64,000 nt of DNA from Enterobacter bugandensis (GCF_900324475.1 NZ_LT992502.1:1-64000), one strand, 5' to 3'; counted from the first letter of the stretch, positions 50,643-60,246 are shown. Numbers and translations are program-made. Notes: generated from the sequence alone by a model not told the origin.

Positions 50643-51814
50643 GCGAGATTGTTATTATTGCAGCCCGCCGCACGGCGACGGGCGCATTTCAGGGCGCGCT
50701 TGCGGAGCATTCAGCCTCTGATCTGGGAAGCCGCGTTATTCAGGCGCTCCTGAAAGAATCTGGCGTAGAAGCCAGTGATATCTCTCAGGTCATTATGGGA
50801 CAGGTTCTTACTGCGGGGTGCGGCCAGAACCCGGCCCGACAGTCGGCACTGAATGCTGGGTTGCCCGTAGATACGCAATGTCTGACGGTAAACAAAGTGT
50901 GCGGGTCCGGGCTTAAGGCGGTCCATCTTGGCATGCAGGCGCTGCAGACGGGGGAGGCTGAGTTTGTTATCGCCGGTGGTCAGGAGAGTATGTCCAACGC
51001 GCCGCATATCGCCACGACGTCGCGTAGCGGAACGCGGCTGGGTGATATTACTCTCAAAGATAGCCTGGTTTCTGACGGGCTCTGGGATGCCTTCAACGAT
51101 TATCATATGGGTATCACTGCAGAGAATGTTGCGACGGAGTTTGGTATCAGCCGCGAAATGCAGGATGAATATGCCCTTGTCTCTCACCACAATGCGCTTG
51201 AAGCGCAGGCGCGTGGCATTTTTGAGCGTGAAATTGTCCCGGTTGAGTGGCAGACGCGAAAAGGTGAAACGATCAGCGTGGAGAGGGATGAAGGACCCCG
51301 TGCAACCAGTATCGAAAAATTGACGAAACTGAAGCCTGTCTTCCGAAAAGAGGGTACGGTGACGGCGGGAAATGCTTCATCGTTGAATGACGGTGCCGCG
51401 GCGGTCCTGCTTTGTACGCGTGAGACTGCCGAAGCACGTGGTTTGCCGGTTCTGGCATCGCTGGGCGTATTTTCCAATTCCGGTATCCAGCCGGCATTAA
51501 TGGGTGCAGCCCCGATTCAGGCCATTGCCGACTGTCTTTCCCGCTCGGGATGGAAGCCTGAGGATGTCGATCATCTCGAATCCAACGAAGCGTTTGCCGC
51601 CCAGGCGCTGGCCGTGATTCAGCGGGCCGGGATTTCCCCGGATCGTATCAATCCATACGGCGGGGCAATCGCGCTTGGGCATGCGATAGGTGCATCCGGC
51701 TGCCGAATTTTGGTGACGCTGGTTCATTCCCTGATCCGTAATGATGCCAGGCGTGGCGTTGCCGCACTGTGCGTTGGCGGCGGGGAAGGCGTCGCGTTGA
51801 GCGTTTATCGCTAA
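50639..51814 (+). CDS. Thiolase (acetyl-CoA acetyltransferase-like)
   Basis: A 391-residue thiolase with the nucleophilic cysteine in NKVCGSGLKAV (about C88), NEAFAAQ, the histidine in GGAIALGHAIGASG and the second cysteine in ALCVGGGEG. It condenses or cleaves beta-ketoacyl-CoA. It may supply the beta-ketoacyl thioester used by the AfsA-family protein, or degrade a product. Last gene of the operon, followed by a bidirectional terminator. The thiolase and CMD pair also recalls the beta-ketoadipate pathway, but the other enzymes of that pathway are missing. Confidence 0.92.
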   Translation: MSEIVIIAARRTATGAFQGALAEHSASDLGSRVIQALLKESGVEASDISQVIMGQVLTAGCGQNPARQSALNAGLPVDTQCLTVNKVCGSGLKAVHLGMQALQTGEAEFVIAGGQESMSNAPHIATTSRSGTRLGDITLKDSLVSDGLWDAFNDYHMGITAENVATEFGISREMQDEYALVSHHNALEAQARGIFEREIVPVEWQTRKGETISVERDEGPRATSIEKLTKLKPVFRKEGTVTAGNASSLNDGAAAVLLCTRETAEARGLPVLASLGVFSNSGIQPALMGAAPIQAIADCLSRSGWKPEDVDHLESNEAFAAQALAVIQRAGISPDRINPYGGAIALGHAIGASGCRILVTLVHSLIRNDARRGVAALCVGGGEGVALSVYR

Positions 51815-51832
51815 CGGCATATCCGTAGATAT

Positions 51833-51859
51833 AAAAAAACCGGGGAAACCCGGTTTTTT
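51833..51859. terminator. Bidirectional terminator
   Basis: AAAAAAACCGGG, a GAAA tetraloop and CCCGGTTTTTT form a symmetrical stem with T-runs in both directions, between the thiolase and the convergent aldo-keto reductase. Confidence 0.92.
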
Positions 51860-51876
51860 ATTTTCAAGATGCTGTA

Positions 51877-52875
51877 TCAGGCATTCACGCCCTTCATACC
51901 CTCGGCAGAATAACGATCGCCTTTAATCGCTACCCGGCGATGAAGGTTGTTCAACGATTCGATATCGCTCTTCTCAAGCACAATATCGGCAGCGCGCGCG
52001 TTCTCGGCCAGATAGCTGACGTGCTTAGTACCCGGAATGGGAACCAGCCGATCGTATTGTGCTAACAGCCAGGCAAGCGCAATCTGACCTGCGGTACAGC
52101 CGTATTTTGTCGCCAGCGGGGTAATGATATCAAGCAACTGGCGATTATGATCGAGGCTGGACTGAACAAATCGTTCGTTATTCTTGCGGAAATCACCTTC
52201 TGCAAAATCGTTGTTGTTCAGGTATTTTCCCGTCAGGAAGCCTCTGCCAAGAGGTGAGTAGGGCACCAGGCCGATACCTAGCGCTTTCACGACCGGCAAA
52301 ATGTTTTCCTCAATGTCTCGTGTCCACAGAGAATATTCTGTTTGCAATGCGGTGACCGGATGCACCGCATGCGCCCGTTGCAGCGTTGAAGCCGACACTT
52401 CGCAAAGGCCGATGTGGTTGATCTTGCCCTCTTTAACAAGGGTGCGCAGACAATCCATACTCTCTTCGATCGGGGTTGCGTTACTCACTCTGTGAAGATA
52501 AAAGAGGTCGATTCGCTCCACACCAAGCCGCTTAAGGGATTCGTTACAGCAGCGGATGATATAGTCCGGCGTATTGTTGATGGTGCGGGCGTAGGACTCG
52601 TCAGGAGAACGATCGATGCCGCACTTCGTGGCGATTTTGAACTGGTCGCGAGTGTTTTTATCCAGCCCGGCAAGAAAGTGACCGATTAGCCTTTCATTAT
52701 GGCCACGGCCATATAAATTTGCGGTATCAATAAACGTCACGTTCAGATCGATGAGGTTATGCAATACCTGCAGTGAGCCTTTGTCATCAGTCTGGCCATA
52801 AAATTCACTCAGACCCATGGCACCGTAGCCGACGGCACTGACGGTAAGATTTTGAGATAAAGTACGTGTTTTCAT
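51877..52875 (-). CDS. Aldo/keto reductase
   Basis: A 332-residue NADPH-dependent aldo-keto reductase. The catalytic tetrad is visible: Asp and Tyr in FIDTANLYGRG, Lys in IATKCG and His in FYLHRV; the NADPH loop is IPGTKHVSYLAEN. Substrate unknown. It is convergent with the AfsA-type operon and sits between it and nepI. A reductase is needed in gamma-butyrolactone synthesis, so it could take part, but it has its own promoter and may be unrelated. Confidence 0.9.
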   Translation of the reverse strand: MKTRTLSQNLTVSAVGYGAMGLSEFYGQTDDKGSLQVLHNLIDLNVTFIDTANLYGRGHNERLIGHFLAGLDKNTRDQFKIATKCGIDRSPDESYARTINNTPDYIIRCCNESLKRLGVERIDLFYLHRVSNATPIEESMDCLRTLVKEGKINHIGLCEVSASTLQRAHAVHPVTALQTEYSLWTRDIEENILPVVKALGIGLVPYSPLGRGFLTGKYLNNNDFAEGDFRKNNERFVQSSLDHNRQLLDIITPLATKYGCTAGQIALAWLLAQYDRLVPIPGTKHVSYLAENARAADIVLEKSDIESLNNLHRRVAIKGDRYSAEGMKGVNA

Positions 52876-53082
52876 AGTTTCTCCTTTTCAGACGCTATGA
52901 TTGTTTCACCTCAATTGTGGTTACTGAATTTTCATTTTCGTTATGCTGAAAAGGTATCAGTCACCGCCGCTCTGCCTTCCGAATCATTAAAAACGACAAA
53001 AGTTGTCTAAACGTTAAATTCGTCACACTTTTGATGATAAACTGCGCGACTTTTCCGCACGTTTTTATCTTCAGGTGATGCC

Positions 53083-54273
53083 ATGACAGAACATATCCAG
53101 CCCACAACCAGACCGCAGACCAAAGAGGTGTCGCGCCCCAACTGGTCGGCGGTTTTCTCCGTGGCGTTCTGCGTCGCCTGCCTGATTACCGTTGAGTTTC
53201 TGCCGGTGAGCCTGCTGACGCCGATGGCGCAGGATCTGGGCATTTCCGAAGGCGTGGCGGGGCAGTCCGTTACCGTCACCGCCTTTGTGGCGATGTTCGC
53301 CAGCCTGTTTATCACTCAGGTGATTGGCGCGATTGATCGCCGCAAAGTGGTCATTCTGTTCAGCGTGCTGCTGACGCTCTCCTGCCTGCTGGTCTCTTTC
53401 GCGGAAAGCTTCACCCTGCTGCTGCTCGGTCGCGCCTGTTTGGGGCTGGGATTAGGCGGCTTCTGGGCGATGTCGGCCTCGCTGACCATGCGCCTGGTGC
53501 CCGCGCGCACCGTGCCAAAAGCGCTGTCCGTTATCTTCGGCGCGGTCTCTATTGCGCTGGTGATTGCCGCGCCGCTGGGCAGCTTCCTTGGTGGGATTAT
53601 CGGCTGGCGTAACGTCTTTAACGCGGCGGCAGTGATGGGTGTGCTCTGCATTATCTGGGTGTGGAAGGCGCTGCCGTCCCTGCCGGGCGAAGCGGCGCAC
53701 CACAAACAGAACATGTTCGCGCTGCTCAAGCGTCCGGGCGTGCTGGCGGGGATGACCGCCATCTTTATGGCCTTTGCCGGGCAGTTTGCCTTTTTCACCT
53801 ACATCCGCCCGGTGTTTATGACCATGGCGGGCTTTGACGTGGACGGCCTGACGCTGGTGCTGCTGAGCTTCGGTATCGCCAGCTTTATCGGCACGTCGCT
53901 GTCGTCCCAGTTCCTGAAGCGCTCCCTGAAGGTGGCGCTGGCGGGTGCGCCGTTGCTGCTGGCGGTGAGTGCCACGGTGCTGATTTTGTGGGGTAGCGAC
54001 AAATGGGTTGCCTCGGCGATTGCGATTATCTGGGGCTTTGCCTTTGCGCTGGTACCGGTGGGCTGGTCGACGTGGATCACCCGAACGCTTGCCGATCAGG
54101 CGGAAAAAGCCGGGTCGATTCAGGTGGCGGTGATCCAGCTGGCGAACACCTGCGGTGCGGCCATTGGCGGCGTGGCGCTCGACCATCTGGGGCTGACGTC
54201 ACCGCTGGTGATTTCCGGCACGCTGATGCTGCTGACCGCGCTGCTGGTGGCGGGAAAGGTTAAGGCGAAGTAG
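53083..54273 (+). CDS. nepI: Purine ribonucleoside exporter NepI
   Basis: A 396-residue, 12-segment DHA1 transporter matching E. coli NepI in length and sequence ([41 protein letters not shown]). NepI exports inosine and related nucleosides by proton antiport. It marks the right edge of the accessory island and is convergent with yicL, separated by a boxC-like repeat. Confidence 0.92.
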   Translation: MTEHIQPTTRPQTKEVSRPNWSAVFSVAFCVACLITVEFLPVSLLTPMAQDLGISEGVAGQSVTVTAFVAMFASLFITQVIGAIDRRKVVILFSVLLTLSCLLVSFAESFTLLLLGRACLGLGLGGFWAMSASLTMRLVPARTVPKALSVIFGAVSIALVIAAPLGSFLGGIIGWRNVFNAAAVMGVLCIIWVWKALPSLPGEAAHHKQNMFALLKRPGVLAGMTAIFMAFAGQFAFFTYIRPVFMTMAGFDVDGLTLVLLSFGIASFIGTSLSSQFLKRSLKVALAGAPLLLAVSATVLILWGSDKWVASAIAIIWGFAFALVPVGWSTWITRTLADQAEKAGSIQVAVIQLANTCGAAIGGVALDHLGLTSPLVISGTLMLLTALLVAGKVKAK

Positions 54274-54280
54274 TGTTTTT

Positions 54281-54322
54281 CTCCCTCTCCCGTGGGAGAG
54301 GGTTGGGGTGAGGGCATCAGGC
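54281..54322. repeat. boxC-like palindromic repeat (copy 1)
   Basis: CCCTCTCCC / GGGAGAGGG (54283-54302) forms a 9-bp stem and is followed by GGGGTGAGGGCATCAG. The same unit, inverted, lies at 55284-55326. It resembles the boxC intergenic repeats of enterics and may terminate nepI and yicL transcripts. Confidence 0.75.
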
Positions 54323-55227
54323 TACGCCGATGCCTTAACCCTTCTACGCGAATCCATCGAAATCAGCACCACCGACGACACGATCAGCAGCGTCCCCAGC
54401 CAGTCCGGCAGCGTAAACGCCACGCCAAGCAACACCACCGACAGCAGCGCGCTGCTCAGCGGCTCGGCGCAGCTCAGAATGCTCGCCTTCGGCCCGCCAA
54501 TCATCTGCGCGCCCTTCAGGTACAGGCTGAACGTCAGCGCCGTGCCGATCACCACCAGGTAGAAAAACGCCAGCAGCAGGCCGCCGTCAATCACGAAAGT
54601 GGTGCCGCGCCCGGCGTAGAACGGCGTCAGCATTAACCCGGCAATCAACATGCTCCAGCCGACAATCGGCAGCGTGCCGTAGCGGGCAATCAGCGCTGAC
54701 GGATAGGTGGTGTAAAACGCGGCGGCAAACGCCGAGGCGATGCCGAAGAACAGCGCGGCAGGGGAGATGGAGAGCGAGGTTGGGTCGCCGTGGGTCACCA
54801 GCAGGAAGGTGCCGATCAACGACGTAAAAATCGCTGACAGGACAAACACGCCGGGACGCGTTTTCCGCGCCAGGGCGAACCACGCCACAATGATGGTCGG
54901 CGACAGGAACTGGAGCACGGTCGCCGTAGCGGCGTTGGATTTTTCAATCGTCAGCAGGAAGGTGAGCTGCACGGTGAGCGCGCCGACCAGCGAGAAAAAC
55001 AGCAGACTGAGCGCGTCTTTACGATGCTTGATGATCGAGAAAATCTTGTCGCCGTGAACGAAGGAGAGCGTCAGCAGGATCACGCCGGTAAACAGCAGGC
55101 GAACCATGGTCAGGTAAGGCGAAGAAATGTGGCTTTTCTCCATGATGTACTGCGCGCAAACTCCGGAACTGCCCCATAAAACGGCGGCGATCAGGACGTT
55201 CAGCATCCCTTTGCGTGTGGAACCCAT
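54322..55227 (-). CDS. yicL: YicL, EamA-family transporter
   Basis: A 301-residue, ten-helix EamA/DMT permease that follows E. coli YicL closely ([40 protein letters not shown]). Substrate unknown; probable metabolite exporter. I chose the start at 55227; the open frame continues 29 codons upstream into the boxC-like repeat. Flanked on both sides by inverted copies of that repeat. Confidence 0.9.
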   Translation of the reverse strand: MGSTRKGMLNVLIAAVLWGSSGVCAQYIMEKSHISSPYLTMVRLLFTGVILLTLSFVHGDKIFSIIKHRKDALSLLFFSLVGALTVQLTFLLTIEKSNAATATVLQFLSPTIIVAWFALARKTRPGVFVLSAIFTSLIGTFLLVTHGDPTSLSISPAALFFGIASAFAAAFYTTYPSALIARYGTLPIVGWSMLIAGLMLTPFYAGRGTTFVIDGGLLLAFFYLVVIGTALTFSLYLKGAQMIGGPKASILSCAEPLSSALLSVVLLGVAFTLPDWLGTLLIVSSVVLISMDSRRRVKASA

Positions 55228-55283
55228 TTTCTCCCCTGCTATGTTGTCGTTAATTGGCCAACAGCATAGCATGGTTGTGTGCG

Positions 55284-55326
55284 GCCTGATGCCCTCACCC
55301 CGGCCCTCTCCCACGGGGAGAGGGGG
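55284..55326. repeat. boxC-like palindromic repeat (copy 2, inverted)
   Basis: CTGATGCCCTCACCCC followed by CCCTCTCCC / GGGAGAGGG (55304-55324): the inverse of copy 1. The two copies bracket yicL exactly. Confidence 0.75.
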
Positions 55327-55332
55327 AAAACC

Positions 55333-55362
55333 GTAGGCCGGGTAAGCGTAGCGCCACCCGGC
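55333..55362. repeat. REP element
   Basis: GCCGGGT (55337-55343), AAGCGTAGCGCC, ACCCGGC (55356-55362): canonical REP palindrome 13 bases after the porin gene end, adjacent to a boxC-like repeat. Confidence 0.92.
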
Positions 55363-55374
55363 ATGTTGTTGACC

Positions 55375-56754
55375 TTAGAACCACGCCTCCCACATCGCGC
55401 CGACGTTGAAGTCGTCGAGCGTCTCGTCTTTGGTATTGTTCACGCGCGCGGTGCGTTCATTATCCACTTTGCCGCCGGTGACGTAGAAGCGCAGCATCGG
55501 ACGGAACTCAGGCCCCATGGCGATAGACATGTTCTGCGACAGGGTCAGCTTCCAGCCCTTGTTGTCGCCGCCGTTGTCGTAGTCAACGTGCTGCCAGCCT
55601 GCTTCCAGCCAGGTGGAGTGAACATCGTTCCACCAGTGCATCGGGCGCACGATGGCGTTGTAGTTCTTGCGGTTGTCGGTCTTATCGCGGCTGTTGTCGT
55701 AGTCGTGGAAGGCGAGGATGTACTCCACCTGCGTGGCCTGGGTGAATTTATACAGCCCTTCGAAGCTGGCGTAGACCGTGGTCAGATCTTCGGTTTTGTT
55801 GAACACGCTGTTATCCGCGTTATCGGAGTAGCGGGCGATCACCTTGTTCACGCCGCTGTCGTTGGTGTGGCTCAGCACCACGCCGCCCTGCCAGGCGTTC
55901 AGACGCTCGTCGCTCTCCACCGCTTTGGAGTCAAAGCCGTAGTTGGCGTACAGCTCCATGTCGATCGGGCCGAGCTTCATGCCGTGGATTTTGGAGGTCG
56001 CGGCGTAGTTGCCCTTGTCGCCCGTGCCGGAACCGCCGGTACAGGTGATGCGCGACGGGTTCGCTTCATCTTCCATCACTTCCGGGCTACAGGATTCGAC
56101 TGCCGCCACGGCAGCCACGTCAAACTGCACGCCGCCGATGTCGAAGTTCTTCACGCCTGCGCCCTGGCCGTCGTGGTTCATCCAGAAGTAATCGTTGATG
56201 CCCTGCTGCGGACGCTGGTGGAAGTCACGACCGGCCCAGAAGTAGGCATTTGGGTTGGAGGCCATAATGTTGGTCACCCCCGCGTAGGCTTTTTTCAGGT
56301 TAACCTCGTCGCCCCAGTGGTCGATCATCACGTTGATGTCCCAGATGGCGCCGTTGTCCCCTTTGAAGGCCTTGGAAAGCTGGAATTCCCCGCCGTTACC
56401 TTCGTTACCCAGACGACCAATCGCGGACGCGCCGTTGTAGGAGCCGTCCACCGCCACGTATTTCTGATCGGCGGCCTGGAAGTGCGCGCCGTAGCGGGCG
56501 TAGCCGGTAAATTTAATGCCGAACGGGATCGCCATATCCGGGGATTGCGCCGCGCTTTGCGGCTCGGTTACCACGTCCGCTTTTTTCGCAACCGCCGCAT
56601 CCATTTTGGCCTGACGCTCGGCCAGAGCTTTATCTACAGCTTTCGCCACAATGGCGTCGATTTGCTCCTGGGTAAATTCTTGTGCGAGTACGGAAATTGG
56701 GCAAAGCGCGGCGATAACCGCCATGGTTAATGGAAGTTTTTTAATCGTATTCAT
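55375..56754 (-). CDS. Maltoporin-family carbohydrate porin
   Basis: A 459-residue outer-membrane porin of the LamB/ScrY/BglH type. It has a signal peptide (cut near VLA-QEFTQ), a short N-terminal coiled-coil-like stretch (about 25-55, AIVAKAVDKALAERQAKM), an 18-strand barrel beginning FGIKFTGYARYGAHF, and the C-terminal aromatic residue (MWEAWF) needed for assembly. Last gene of the beta-glucoside PTS operon, 138 bases after the IIA gene; it likely admits the disaccharide. Confidence 0.88.
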   Translation of the reverse strand: MNTIKKLPLTMAVIAALCPISVLAQEFTQEQIDAIVAKAVDKALAERQAKMDAAVAKKADVVTEPQSAAQSPDMAIPFGIKFTGYARYGAHFQAADQKYVAVDGSYNGASAIGRLGNEGNGGEFQLSKAFKGDNGAIWDINVMIDHWGDEVNLKKAYAGVTNIMASNPNAYFWAGRDFHQRPQQGINDYFWMNHDGQGAGVKNFDIGGVQFDVAAVAAVESCSPEVMEDEANPSRITCTGGSGTGDKGNYAATSKIHGMKLGPIDMELYANYGFDSKAVESDERLNAWQGGVVLSHTNDSGVNKVIARYSDNADNSVFNKTEDLTTVYASFEGLYKFTQATQVEYILAFHDYDNSRDKTDNRKNYNAIVRPMHWWNDVHSTWLEAGWQHVDYDNGGDNKGWKLTLSQNMSIAMGPEFRPMLRFYVTGGKVDNERTARVNNTKDETLDDFNVGAMWEAWF

Positions 56755-56892
56755 GGTTATCTCAATATAGTTTAATTTTATTCAGACAATAACCATCCCG
56801 CTCCGATCTGACAGAGTATGTCGCTATCATCAGAACAAGTGGATCTCTATTTAGGGTACAGAGGTATTACATTAACTTTATTTCGCCATAGA

Positions 56893-57198
56893 CTATCTCT
56901 TATATAAATGAATTATTTCTTCAGACAGTTCACGCGCTAATAAGGAATTCATTAAATGATCCTGCGCGTGCACCATAATTAACGTCATCGGCTGGCGGCC
57001 TTCGCCTGCATCCTGCTCGATCAGTTTGGTCTGCATCTTGTGCGCCTGGCGCGCGTAGCCGTCGGCTTCGTGCAGCAGGCTTTTGGCCTCGTCAAAGTTG
57101 CCCTGACGCGCTGCGTGCAGCGCTTCAAAGCACAGACTGCGGGACTGTCCGGCGTTGACGATAATTTCCATTACGGCTTCTTCTAGTGCGATCATCAT
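56893..57198 (-). CDS. PTS lactose/cellobiose-type subunit IIA
   Basis: A 101-residue all-helical IIA protein. The phosphorylated histidine is in MVHAQDHLM, and the N-terminal helix has NAGQSRSLCFEALHAARQG. It passes phosphate from HPr to IIB (59932). It starts 2 bases after the 6-phospho-beta-glucosidase stop. ChbA/CelC-like. Confidence 0.93.
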   Translation of the reverse strand: MMIALEEAVMEIIVNAGQSRSLCFEALHAARQGNFDEAKSLLHEADGYARQAHKMQTKLIEQDAGEGRQPMTLIMVHAQDHLMNSLLARELSEEIIHLYKR

Positions 57199-57200
57199 TA

Positions 57201-58577
57201 TTACTCTTTTTCAAAACTATTATTTAAGGCGGTGGCGGCAAACCACTCTCCGCTTTTCTTAATGGTGCGCTGCTGCGTTTTTAAATCGAGCTGGATAAAT
57301 CCGTAGCGGTTTTTATAGGCATTACACCACGACCAGTTATCAATAAACGTCCACATATGGTAGCCAAGACAATTGCACCCTTCGCTAATACCTTTGTGCA
57401 GCCACGTTAAATGCTCAGAAATAAACTCGATGCGGTATTGATCGTTAATCTGGCCATTTTCAATAAAGCGCTGTTCATTTTCGACGCCCATGCCGTTTTC
57501 AGAAATAAAGCAGCGAGGGTTGCCGTAATTGTCGCGCAGGTTAACCAGAATATCGTAAATACCCGGCTCGTAGATTTCCCAGCCGCGGTACGGATTCATC
57601 TTGCGGCCCGGCATTTCGTAGTTATCAAAGAACCACTCCGGCATAAACGGCGCCTGCGGGTTCACCGCGCTGTCGCGACACTTCACGCGGCGCGGCTGAT
57701 AGTAGTTCACGCCGAGCAGGTCGATTTTTCCTTCCGCAATCAGCGCGCTGTCTTCCGGCTTGCAGGCGGGCAACTGATCGTAGGATTTCAGCAACGCCAC
57801 CAGGTCGGCCGGATACTCCCCGCGCAGTACCGGGTCAAGGAAGCTGCGGTTAAACATCAGGTCCGCGATGTGCGCCGCCTTCACGTCCGCCGGGTTCTGC
57901 GAGCGCGGGTAGGACGGCGTCAGGTTCAGCACGATGCCGATCTCACCCGCGTAATGTCCGGCGCGGTAAGCCTGAACGGCCTTCGCGTGGGCCAATACGG
58001 TGTGATGCGCCACGGTGGCGGCCCGGCGGAAATCCACCACGTTGGGATAGTGGAAGTCGTACAGATAACCGCCCTCCACCGGGACGATGGGCTCGTTGAA
58101 GGTAAACCAGTGCAGCACGCGGTCGCCAAACAGTTCGAAGCAGATCTGCGCATAACGGGCGTAAGCGTCCACCACGTCACGGTTTTCCCAGCCGCCGATC
58201 TCCTGCATCGCCATCGGCATGTCGAAGTGGAACAGGGTGATAAACGGCGTGATGCCCTGTTCATTCAGCTCATCAATGACCTGATTGTAAAAATCGACCG
58301 CTTCCGGGTTCACTTCACCGATACCGTCGGGGATCAGGCGCGCCCAGCTAATCGAGGTACGAAAGCTGTTGTGGTTCAGCTGCTTTAACAGCTGAATGTC
58401 CGTTTTCCAGTTTTGATAAAACGTGGAGGTCTGCTGCGGCCCCACGCCGTTGTGAAAACGGTTCGGCTCGCGGGCAAACCAGTAATCCCATGTGGTTTCC
58501 CCCTCTCTTGCCCCTTCGGTCTGGAGAGCGGAGCTTGCGCTGCCCCACCAGAAGTTATCGGGAAATGCGTATTTCAT
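57201..58577 (-). CDS. 6-phospho-beta-glucosidase (GH1)
   Basis: A 458-residue family 1 glycosidase that hydrolyses the phosphorylated beta-glucoside entering through the PTS. The acid/base is E162 (TFNEP) and the nucleophile E360 (FISENGMG), both found by counting. NYYQPRRVKC also fits the family. It lies between IIC (18-base gap) and IIA (2-base gap). Cellobiose-6-phosphate or an aryl-beta-glucoside phosphate is the likely substrate. Confidence 0.93.
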   Translation of the reverse strand: MKYAFPDNFWWGSASSALQTEGAREGETTWDYWFAREPNRFHNGVGPQQTSTFYQNWKTDIQLLKQLNHNSFRTSISWARLIPDGIGEVNPEAVDFYNQVIDELNEQGITPFITLFHFDMPMAMQEIGGWENRDVVDAYARYAQICFELFGDRVLHWFTFNEPIVPVEGGYLYDFHYPNVVDFRRAATVAHHTVLAHAKAVQAYRAGHYAGEIGIVLNLTPSYPRSQNPADVKAAHIADLMFNRSFLDPVLRGEYPADLVALLKSYDQLPACKPEDSALIAEGKIDLLGVNYYQPRRVKCRDSAVNPQAPFMPEWFFDNYEMPGRKMNPYRGWEIYEPGIYDILVNLRDNYGNPRCFISENGMGVENEQRFIENGQINDQYRIEFISEHLTWLHKGISEGCNCLGYHMWTFIDNWSWCNAYKNRYGFIQLDLKTQQRTIKKSGEWFAATALNNSFEKE

Positions 58578-58594
58578 GTCCTTTCCTCTTTGAC

Positions 58595-59920
58595 TTAATT
58601 GCTTGCGGCTTCAGCGGTACCGACGGTTGCCTGGGCTTTCTGCTCTTCGTTTTTCATCAGCGTACGCTCATAGGCGCGCAGGAACGGCAGGTACATCAGC
58701 GCGGACATCACCATACAGACCAGGCACATTATCACCGGACTTAGCGCCCAGTTTGCCGCCCATGAGGCACCAATCGGGGCGGGGGTGGTCCACGGGGTTA
58801 ATGACACCACCTGAGCCAGCCAGCCGAGCTTCGTTGCGCCGTACGCCAGGCAGGCATTGACCAGCGGAACAAACACGAACGGGATAAACAGCATCGGGTT
58901 CATGATGATCGGCGCGCCGAACAGAATCGGCTCATTGATGTTAAAGAAGCTCGGCACAATGCCCATTTTGCCGATGGTGCGCAGGTGCGTGGCGCGGCTG
59001 CGCAGCAGCAGGAACGCCAGCGGCAGCGTGGAGCCTACGCCACCAATCAACAGGTAGTGATCCCAGAAGCCCTGCAGGTAAACGTGCGGCAGCGCCGCGC
59101 CTGCGGCGAGCGCCGCCTGGTTTGCGGAGAGGTTCGCCATCCAGAACGGGTTCATGATGCCGGTGACAATCAGCGAGCCGTGAATACCGGCAAACCAGAA
59201 GATCTGGCACAGCAGCACGGAGAGCAGTATCGCGGGCAGGGAGTCGGATGCGGATACCAGCGGCTCCAGCAGGTGCATGATCGCCTGCGGGATGATCATT
59301 CCGGTCTGCGCTTCAATGAACAGGTTCAGCGGGTGCAGCGTACCGATCACCACCATCACCGGGATCAGGATCTCAAACGAACGCGCCACGCCGGTGGGCA
59401 CTTCCTTCGGCAGGCGGATGGTCACGTTGTTCTGCTTCAGCCACGCATAGACGCGGGTGGCGTAAATCGCAGTGATAAGCGCGGTAAAGATGCCCTGACC
59501 GGAGAGATACTGGGTCGAGATTTTACCGTCGGCATACGGCGCGGCGACCAGCAGGAAGGCCATAAAGGCCAGCAGGCCGGACATCACCGGGTCGAGGTTA
59601 AACTGACGCCCCAGGCTCGCTCCAATCCCCACCGAAATGAAGAAGGTCATCACGCCCATGCTGAGGTTAAACGGCAGCATCAGCTGCTCGCGGTAGGTCT
59701 GGGATAAATCCAGCCAGCCGCGGGCGAAGCTGTTGGTGGTATCCGCCGAGAACGGCGGGAAGATGAACACCAGCATAAACGAGCCGATGATCATAAACGG
59801 CAGCGCGGCGGTAAAGCCGTCGCGGATGGCAATCACATACTTTTGCTGACCCAGCTTTGCGGCCAGCGGGGTAATTGACTGCTCAATCACCGCGACCATG
59901 GATTGATATAACGAACTCAT
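58595..59920 (-). CDS. PTS lactose/cellobiose-type permease IIC
   Basis: A 441-residue membrane permease with about ten helices. Family features are ALPFMIIGSFMLVFIFPPF near the N-terminus and the substrate-site motif FFNINEPILFGAPIIMNP near residue 340. It translocates the beta-glucoside while IIB phosphorylates it. It follows IIB by 11 bases. CelB/ChbC-like. Confidence 0.93.
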   Translation of the reverse strand: MSSLYQSMVAVIEQSITPLAAKLGQQKYVIAIRDGFTAALPFMIIGSFMLVFIFPPFSADTTNSFARGWLDLSQTYREQLMLPFNLSMGVMTFFISVGIGASLGRQFNLDPVMSGLLAFMAFLLVAAPYADGKISTQYLSGQGIFTALITAIYATRVYAWLKQNNVTIRLPKEVPTGVARSFEILIPVMVVIGTLHPLNLFIEAQTGMIIPQAIMHLLEPLVSASDSLPAILLSVLLCQIFWFAGIHGSLIVTGIMNPFWMANLSANQAALAAGAALPHVYLQGFWDHYLLIGGVGSTLPLAFLLLRSRATHLRTIGKMGIVPSFFNINEPILFGAPIIMNPMLFIPFVFVPLVNACLAYGATKLGWLAQVVSLTPWTTPAPIGASWAANWALSPVIMCLVCMVMSALMYLPFLRAYERTLMKNEEQKAQATVGTAEAASN

Positions 59921-59931
59921 GTGAACACCTT

Positions 59932-60246
59932 TTAGTGTGCCGCTTCGATGAGCGACAGAGCATAGTCCAGTACTTTATCGCCACGTTGCATGCCGTAGTC
60001 CATCATGTCGATGGGCTGCACCGGAATGCCTTTCGTAGCCGCCTTGTCTGAGAGTGTCTGTAACATGTATTTCACTTGCGGTCCGAGAAGTACCACCTGG
60101 TATTGCGGAAACTGCGTATCAAATTCGGAAACACCGTACGCATCAATCTTCACCGGCAAACCACGTTCTTTCGCGACATCGACCATTTTGCTGACCAGCA
60201 GGCTGGTGGACATCCCGGCAGAGCAACACAGCATAATCTTGAACAT
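59932..60246 (-). CDS. PTS lactose/cellobiose-type subunit IIB
   Basis: A 104-residue IIB protein with the phosphocysteine loop MLCCSAGMSTSLLV (second cysteine, residue 8) and the VVLLGPQVKYML strand. First gene of the five-gene operon IIB-IIC-glucosidase-IIA-porin. I chose the ATG at 60246, which follows AGAGGA; a TTG two codons upstream is possible. Confidence 0.92.
   Translation of the reverse strand: MFKIMLCCSAGMSTSLLVSKMVDVAKERGLPVKIDAYGVSEFDTQFPQYQVVLLGPQVKYMLQTLSDKAATKGIPVQPIDMMDYGMQRGDKVLDYALSLIEAAH

Noticed and set aside
50229..51814. Beta-ketoadipate pathway (pcaC, pcaF)
   Set aside because: CMD and thiolase family members alone suggest it, but no cycloisomerase, enol-lactone hydrolase or CoA transferase is present, and the AfsA, HAD and MFS genes do not belong to that pathway.
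55279..56730. 483-codon plus-strand frame
   Set aside because: It is the antisense of the porin gene. GC-rich codon use of the real gene leaves this frame open; the His/Val/Gly-rich product resembles no protein.
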